A stretch of 57,199 bases of DNA, from the NCBI GenBank assembly GCA_016222805.1, contig JACRQG010000014.1, forward strand, positions 1 to 57,199, given 5' to 3'. The first letter of the stretch is position 1. Each line of letters starts with the position of its first letter. Positions 53,775 to 57,199 of this stretch are shown here, piece after piece. Source of the DNA: Verrucomicrobiota bacterium (lineage in GTDB: Bacteria; Verrucomicrobiota; Verrucomicrobiia; Opitutales; Opitutaceae). Under the pieces are notes generated by a model, which worked only from the letters and a program-made list of their open reading frames with translations, searched no databases and was not told the origin of the DNA. The position numbers were made by a program, and so were the translations under genes.

Positions 53775-56066
53775 TCAGTTGGCCGGCGCCATCGTGTAGG
53801 TGTGCGCCACGTCGCGGTTCTTGAGGGTCGCGGTCTCCTGGGTCGGAAGCGCGGCGCGGACATATTCGACCTTGGCATTCGCCGGCGCCACCGTGATGCG
53901 GAGGTGGCCCGAATTCGGTAGGATGACTCCTGTGGTGTACTCGCCGTCACGGGCGCTCGCGGTCGAGAAGTTGCCCGTGCCCGGCTGCGGGCACTCCTGG
54001 TACACGATTCCGTCCAGCTGCTGGTAGCCGTAGAAATGATCATGGCCGTGAAAGACCGCGGTGACCTTGTTGGCCACCAGCAAGGCATGAATGGGCATGT
54101 CCCAGCCTGGGCGCTGCGTGGCAAAACCGTCGGAGTTGTCGGCGTTCTTCCCGCCCCACTCGTAGCGGTGCGCCACCTCGACCCCGCCGCGGGCCGAGGT
54201 CGTGCCCCCGACGAGGTGGTGCAGGAAGAGGAACTTGTAGCGCGCCCGGCTCGCCTGGAGCGTCTGCTTCAGCCAGTCGTACTGCGCCTTGCCAAGTGTC
54301 CACCGCCAGTTGTCACCGGGGTTGCTGTTGGGGTTGCTGACGGTGTTGCCGTAGGGATCGAGCACCACGAACAACGCCTCGCCCCATTCCCAGGCGTAGT
54401 AATTCTCCAGCAGCTCGGCCTTGCCCGCCACCAGGCGAGTCTCCGCACTGCCGGTGTAGAAGGCATCGGGAACCGGCGTCGGAAAATACTTCTTCCGCGC
54501 GATCAGGTTCCACGTCGACACGTTGTTGTCCTTCCCGGGGGAGCGATCAGCGTCGTAGACGTAGCGGTACTCCGCCTCGTGGTTGCCGAGCACGAAGAAA
54601 TACGGGGCCGAGTGGCAGAAGTCGGCGAAGTAGTTGCGCAGCGTGATCGCCCGGTATTCCACCACGCCGTAGTTCACCTGGATGCCCGGAATGATGGTCG
54701 CGAGCTTGTCGGTCATGAAGATGTCACCGAGATCGACGTGGAAGTCGGGGTTGTCCGCCGCCATATTGCGCATCGCCAGCGCGAAGAGCCCCGGATTGGT
54801 CACCTCATCGAGGTGTGGATCCGCCGTGAGGGTGAAGGTGAACGTCTCGCCCCGCGGTCGCTGGGTGTGGAAGCTGCGCTCCGTGCGGGCGCGAAACTCC
54901 GTTTCGCCGGGCGTGCGGTAGCGCACGCGGTAGTAGTATTTGCGGTTGGCCTGCAAGGACGCCCGAGCGTCGGAGGATCGGATGTTCACCTCGATGGGCG
55001 CGCCCGTCGGATAGGTGGTCACCGGCGTCTGCCCGGTGTAGGCGCCCGGGCTGGTGCCGTATTCGACATACAGTTCCACCGTCGCCGAGGCCTCGAGGTT
55101 GAGGGTCACGCTTTGCGCCGTCGGGATGCCCAGCAACTCCGGGGAGGTGAAGGTCACGCTGCCTGCTCCCGGAGGCTCGCTGTAGATTTCCACCAGGGCG
55201 GTGCCGGTCGTGTTGCCGACCCCGCTGACCACGGCGGAATAGGAGCCCGCCGGCAGTGTCACCACCAGGGCGGCGTCACGGCTGCCCGCCGGCAGGGCAA
55301 ACGCCCCGAACGACGTGGCAGCCGTCGCGATCTCCGCGGCGTTGGTTGCCGATGACCAGTTATCGTTGGTGGCCAGCGCTGTGGTACCGCGAAACAGCGT
55401 GAGGGTGGGGTCCGCCAACACGCCATTGACGCCGAAGCTGGCGAGCGTCGGACCGACCGCGCGGATCAGGAGCCGCACCGTGCCGGATCCGCTGATCACA
55501 AAGCCCGGGATGAGCACATTGTCGCCGGTGCCAACAAAGGCGCGGGTCGAGGCGTTCACGAGGTAGGCACCGGCGGCGGTCGCTGCATCGTAGACTTCGA
55601 GCAGCGCCACACCGCTGCCCCCGTCTGCGGCCGTCACCGGTGCCGTAAAGGCTCCGGGAGAAAGCGTCGCCACCAGGGCGGCGTCACGGCTGCCGGCCGG
55701 CAGGGAGAAGGCCCCGGCCCCGCCCATCACCGCCGCGTCGGCCGCCGCCCAGTTGTCGTTGCTCCCCACCGTGGTGGTGCCGTTGACGAGCGAAAGCCGG
55801 GGGTCGGCGAGGGTTCCCGCCACGCCGAAACCGCCCAGGGCCGGCCCCACGGCGCGGAGCAGCACCTGCTTGGTGCCCGCGCCTCCCAGCACAAAGCCCG
55901 GAATCGGCGTGCCGGCCGCGCCGCCCACGGCCACGCGGGTCGCGAGGTTGACCAGCCGGGCGGGGGGTTCGGCGGCCACCAAGGACACGGCCAGCGCGAC
56001 GGCCGCAAGCGGGAGTCTTCCGAAGACCAGCATGCGCCAGCCCATGGAGCGATGGGTGGAGTCCAT
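53775..56066 (-). CDS. Exported metallophosphoesterase with two N-terminal modules (MPE-B)
   Basis: A 763-residue protein with signal LPLAAVALAVSLVAAEP. Unlike MPE-A, its two ~115-residue modules come first (NLATRVAVGGAAGTPIPGFV, and NASTRAFVGTGDNVLIPGFV), at ~35-290. A fibronectin-like domain (VTFTSPELLGIPTAQSVTLN) and the phosphoesterase domain (~405-735) follow: TADPHLD, DLGDIF, LGNHEAE, HHLVGG and FHGHDHF. The catalytic part is closer to MPE-C than to MPE-A by motif. It is the first gene of the MPE-B/MPE-A operon; the start is 21 bases after the conserved element. Confidence 0.9.
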   Translation of the reverse strand: MDSTHRSMGWRMLVFGRLPLAAVALAVSLVAAEPPARLVNLATRVAVGGAAGTPIPGFVLGGAGTKQVLLRAVGPALGGFGVAGTLADPRLSLVNGTTTVGSNDNWAAADAAVMGGAGAFSLPAGSRDAALVATLSPGAFTAPVTAADGGSGVALLEVYDAATAAGAYLVNASTRAFVGTGDNVLIPGFVISGSGTVRLLIRAVGPTLASFGVNGVLADPTLTLFRGTTALATNDNWSSATNAAEIATAATSFGAFALPAGSRDAALVVTLPAGSYSAVVSGVGNTTGTALVEIYSEPPGAGSVTFTSPELLGIPTAQSVTLNLEASATVELYVEYGTSPGAYTGQTPVTTYPTGAPIEVNIRSSDARASLQANRKYYYRVRYRTPGETEFRARTERSFHTQRPRGETFTFTLTADPHLDEVTNPGLFALAMRNMAADNPDFHVDLGDIFMTDKLATIIPGIQVNYGVVEYRAITLRNYFADFCHSAPYFFVLGNHEAEYRYVYDADRSPGKDNNVSTWNLIARKKYFPTPVPDAFYTGSAETRLVAGKAELLENYYAWEWGEALFVVLDPYGNTVSNPNSNPGDNWRWTLGKAQYDWLKQTLQASRARYKFLFLHHLVGGTTSARGGVEVAHRYEWGGKNADNSDGFATQRPGWDMPIHALLVANKVTAVFHGHDHFYGYQQLDGIVYQECPQPGTGNFSTASARDGEYTTGVILPNSGHLRITVAPANAKVEYVRAALPTQETATLKNRDVAHTYTMAPAN

Positions 56067-56087
56067 GTCTGACCCTACTGGCGAAAC

Positions 56088-56131
56088 ATGAAGCCGCGGC
56101 CCGCGGCCGGATTAAAAGACTGTCATCTTGA
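56088..56131 (-). promoter_or_regulatory. Three-block promoter element, copy 5 (before the MPE-B/MPE-A operon)
   Basis: On the + strand: ATGAAGCCG at 56088, ATTAAAAG at 56111 and CTGTCATC ending at 56127. The same offsets as the other copies are found here, over 15 kb away from copy 4. Confidence 0.75.
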
Positions 56132-56160
56132 AGTCCTTCCGCGGGGGGGCCGCCGGGGTG

Positions 56161-56195
56161 CCAGCTTGACGGTAAGCTGGTAAGCTGGTTTACTG
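56161..56195 (+). promoter_or_regulatory. Probable operator of the VapBC pair: tandem 8-base repeats
   Basis: GTAAGCTG (56172-56179), GTAAGCTG (56180-56187) and the variant GTTTACTG (56188-56195) lie in tandem immediately before the antitoxin start (56201). CCAGCTT at 56161 forms an inverted repeat with AAGCTGG at 56174. Ribbon-helix-helix antitoxins usually bind such repeats to repress their own operon. Confidence 0.6.
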
Positions 56196-56200
56196 GCTCG

Positions 56201-56485
56201 ATGAAAACCACCTTGGATCTGCCCGATGATCTGGTGCAGGAGTTGAAGCTCCGCAGCGTGCACGAACGCCGCAAGATGAAGGATGTTGCCGCCGCCGCCC
56301 TCCGGCGCGGCCTGACCATGGATGAGAAAGCGCCGCCCCGAGCGCGAAAGAAGAGCATCAAGCTGCCCTTCTTCGAGTGCGGCCCGGATGCCCCGGCGAC
56401 CAAAATGACCGCTGAAGAACTGATCGCCCTGGAGCAGAAGGTAAACGAGGAGGAGGACCTGAAGCGTGCCGGCCTCTCTCTTTGA
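56201..56485 (+). CDS. Ribbon-helix-helix antitoxin (VapB-type)
   Basis: A 94-residue protein. The N-terminus MKTTLDLPDDLVQELKLRSV, followed by KMKDVAAAALRRGL, is a ribbon-helix-helix DNA-binding fold. The C-terminal half is charged, with KLPFFECG followed by an acidic helix, and probably wraps the toxin. It overlaps the PIN gene by 20 bases, in the usual antitoxin-first order. It should neutralise the toxin and repress the operon through the tandem repeats upstream. Confidence 0.85.
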   Translation: MKTTLDLPDDLVQELKLRSVHERRKMKDVAAAALRRGLTMDEKAPPRARKKSIKLPFFECGPDAPATKMTAEELIALEQKVNEEEDLKRAGLSL

Positions 56486-56912
56486 CACCTCCGTGTGGAT
56501 CGCGCTGGCCTTCGGCAACCACCCGCACCATCGGCAGGCGAAAGCCGCCTTCGAACTCGCGGACAATTTATCTCCCGCCGTCTTTTGCCGGGCCACCCAG
56601 CAGTCGTTTCTCCGTCAGCTTTCCTCGCCCACCTTGCAGGCCGCCTACCGAGCCCGGCCGGTTTCCAACGCCGCGGCGTGGGAGAAATGGGAGGAACTGA
56701 TTGATCTTCCCCAAGTGGTGTTCGCCGATGAACCAAGCGACCTGACGCCGCTCTGGCACCAATTCGCCGCCCGCGACACCGCCTCGCCCAAGGTCTGGAT
56801 GGACGCCTACCTCGCCGCCTTCGCCATATCCGGCGGGCTGGACTTCGTCACGCTCGACCGCGACTTCGCGGCCTACGCGTCCCACGGACTGCGCGTGCGA
56901 CTGCTCGAATAG
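56466..56912 (+). CDS. PIN-domain toxin (VapC-type)
   Basis: A 148-residue PIN-domain ribonuclease from GTG 56466. The acidic residues expected at the active site are present: SLFDTSVWIALAFG (Asp), an Arg/Thr-rich RATQQSFLRQLS, WMDAYLAAFA (Asp) and FVTLDRDFAAY (Asp). VapC toxins cut tRNA or rRNA. It overlaps the antitoxin gene, so translation is probably coupled. Confidence 0.87.
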   Translation: MPASLFDTSVWIALAFGNHPHHRQAKAAFELADNLSPAVFCRATQQSFLRQLSSPTLQAAYRARPVSNAAAWEKWEELIDLPQVVFADEPSDLTPLWHQFAARDTASPKVWMDAYLAAFAISGGLDFVTLDRDFAAYASHGLRVRLLE

Positions 56913-57059
56913 CCGGTGGGAGCGAAGGCCGGGCGCGACTTCTGCCGTTCCCCGCGGTGCGAGCCCGGGCAGCCGGCACCGTGCAGCGGGAATTTCACCA
57001 CGACTCGTTGCTTGCGGCGGCTTCCCCCTGACTCCCTTTCACTGCCTGCCCTGCGTGGG

Positions 57060-57199
57060 CTAGGTGTGAGTCGTCAGGAGGTTGTCCTCCAAGTAGAGTC
57101 TGGAGACGGGTGGTTTGCGTTGTAGCGATCGATGGGGGCGACGCCAGTTGTAACGCTGGAGCCAAGTGGGCAAGGCCGCGTGGCGTTCCGTGGAATGCT
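57060..57199 (-). mobile_element. IS481-type transposase, C-terminal end (continues past the window)
   Basis: The minus strand encodes, in one frame ending at the TAG at 57060-57062, the 45-residue tail with RHAALPTWLQRYNWRRPHRS, then LQRKPPVSRL and NLLTTHT. The YNWRRPHxSLxxxPPxSRL pattern and the NNLL-type end are typical of IS481-family DDE transposases. The rest lies beyond the right edge, so intactness cannot be judged. The terminal inverted repeat was not identified between 56913 and 57059. Confidence 0.8.

Noticed and set aside
28737-56131. Element as a classical PhoB box or a classical ECF promoter
   Set aside because: There is no second CTGTCAT at 11-base spacing and the half-site is reversed; there is no GGAAC/CGTC pair. 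It is kept as an element of unknown reader.
56916-57125. 69-codon + strand frame at the right end
   Set aside because: It runs antisense to the transposase tail and has no recognisable features.
1-57199. CRISPR arrays, rRNA and tRNA genes, prophage structural genes
   Set aside because: None recognised by eye; tRNA genes cannot be fully excluded without a covariance-model scan.

Overview
The window is GC-rich DNA (roughly two-thirds G+C or more by eye) with a verrucomicrobial character, most like Opitutaceae. The evidence is the mix of exported sulfatases, arylsulfotransferase-like propellers, purple-acid-phosphatase-like metallophosphoesterases, a sigma factor fused to a membrane/coiled-coil tail, and a recurrent C-terminal ~115-residue beta module. 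The taxonomic call is an inference from gene content. No rRNA, tRNA, CRISPR array or complete prophage was seen. Because of the GC content most long open frames are antisense shadows; they were left out.

Left part (about 0.1-18.3 kb), mostly housekeeping: a CBM48 glycogen-binding-type protein; an HPF/RaiA ribosome-hibernation protein; a SulP permease with STAS and cyclic-nucleotide domains; a two-domain PPK2 polyphosphate:AMP phosphotransferase; a cupin coupled to a Pat-like acyl-CoA-synthetase/GNAT protein whose ATP-grasp part is shortened; a ParA ATPase; two ABC-2 permeases; RNase III; Mfd; a SurA-like chaperone; a signal-peptidase-fold protein; RadC; and a conserved protein of unknown function.

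Middle left (18.4-25.6 kb, + strand): a cytochrome c/sugar-dehydrogenase fusion coupled to a Tat-exported metallo-beta-lactamase-fold protein, then an arylsulfatase, a Tat-exported FAD oxidoreductase and a membrane NapH/NapG-like iron-sulfur protein.

The most interesting part is a set of minus-strand exported-protein operons at 25.5-40.5 kb and 51.3-56.1 kb: sulfatase + phosphoesterase; an arylsulfotransferase-like protein; a SUMF1-fold protein + second arylsulfotransferase-like protein; a YHYH-domain protein + ECF sigma factor; and two phosphoesterases in tandem. Each of the five operons is preceded, 21-23 bases before its start codon, by the same three-block element (TGTCATC, ATTA and ATGAA on the + strand, with exactly constant spacing). 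It looks like one regulon that may contain its own sigma gene. Several products also share Lys/Gly/Arg-rich tails, and three share the ~115-residue module in six copies. The TGTCAT block resembles a Pho-box half-site, so phosphate limitation is a possible signal, but this is inference.

Between and after these lie an integral-membrane glycosyltransferase-like protein, an MFS transporter, two lipoproteins (one BamE-like with a Gly/Val repeat, one class-3 lipase), a membrane protein with a helix-hairpin-helix-like tail, an M20 peptidase divergent from an alginate-lyase-family protein, a fused sigma factor with a coiled-coil partner, an AbgT transporter, a VapBC-type toxin-antitoxin pair and, at the right edge, the C-terminus of an IS481-type transposase.
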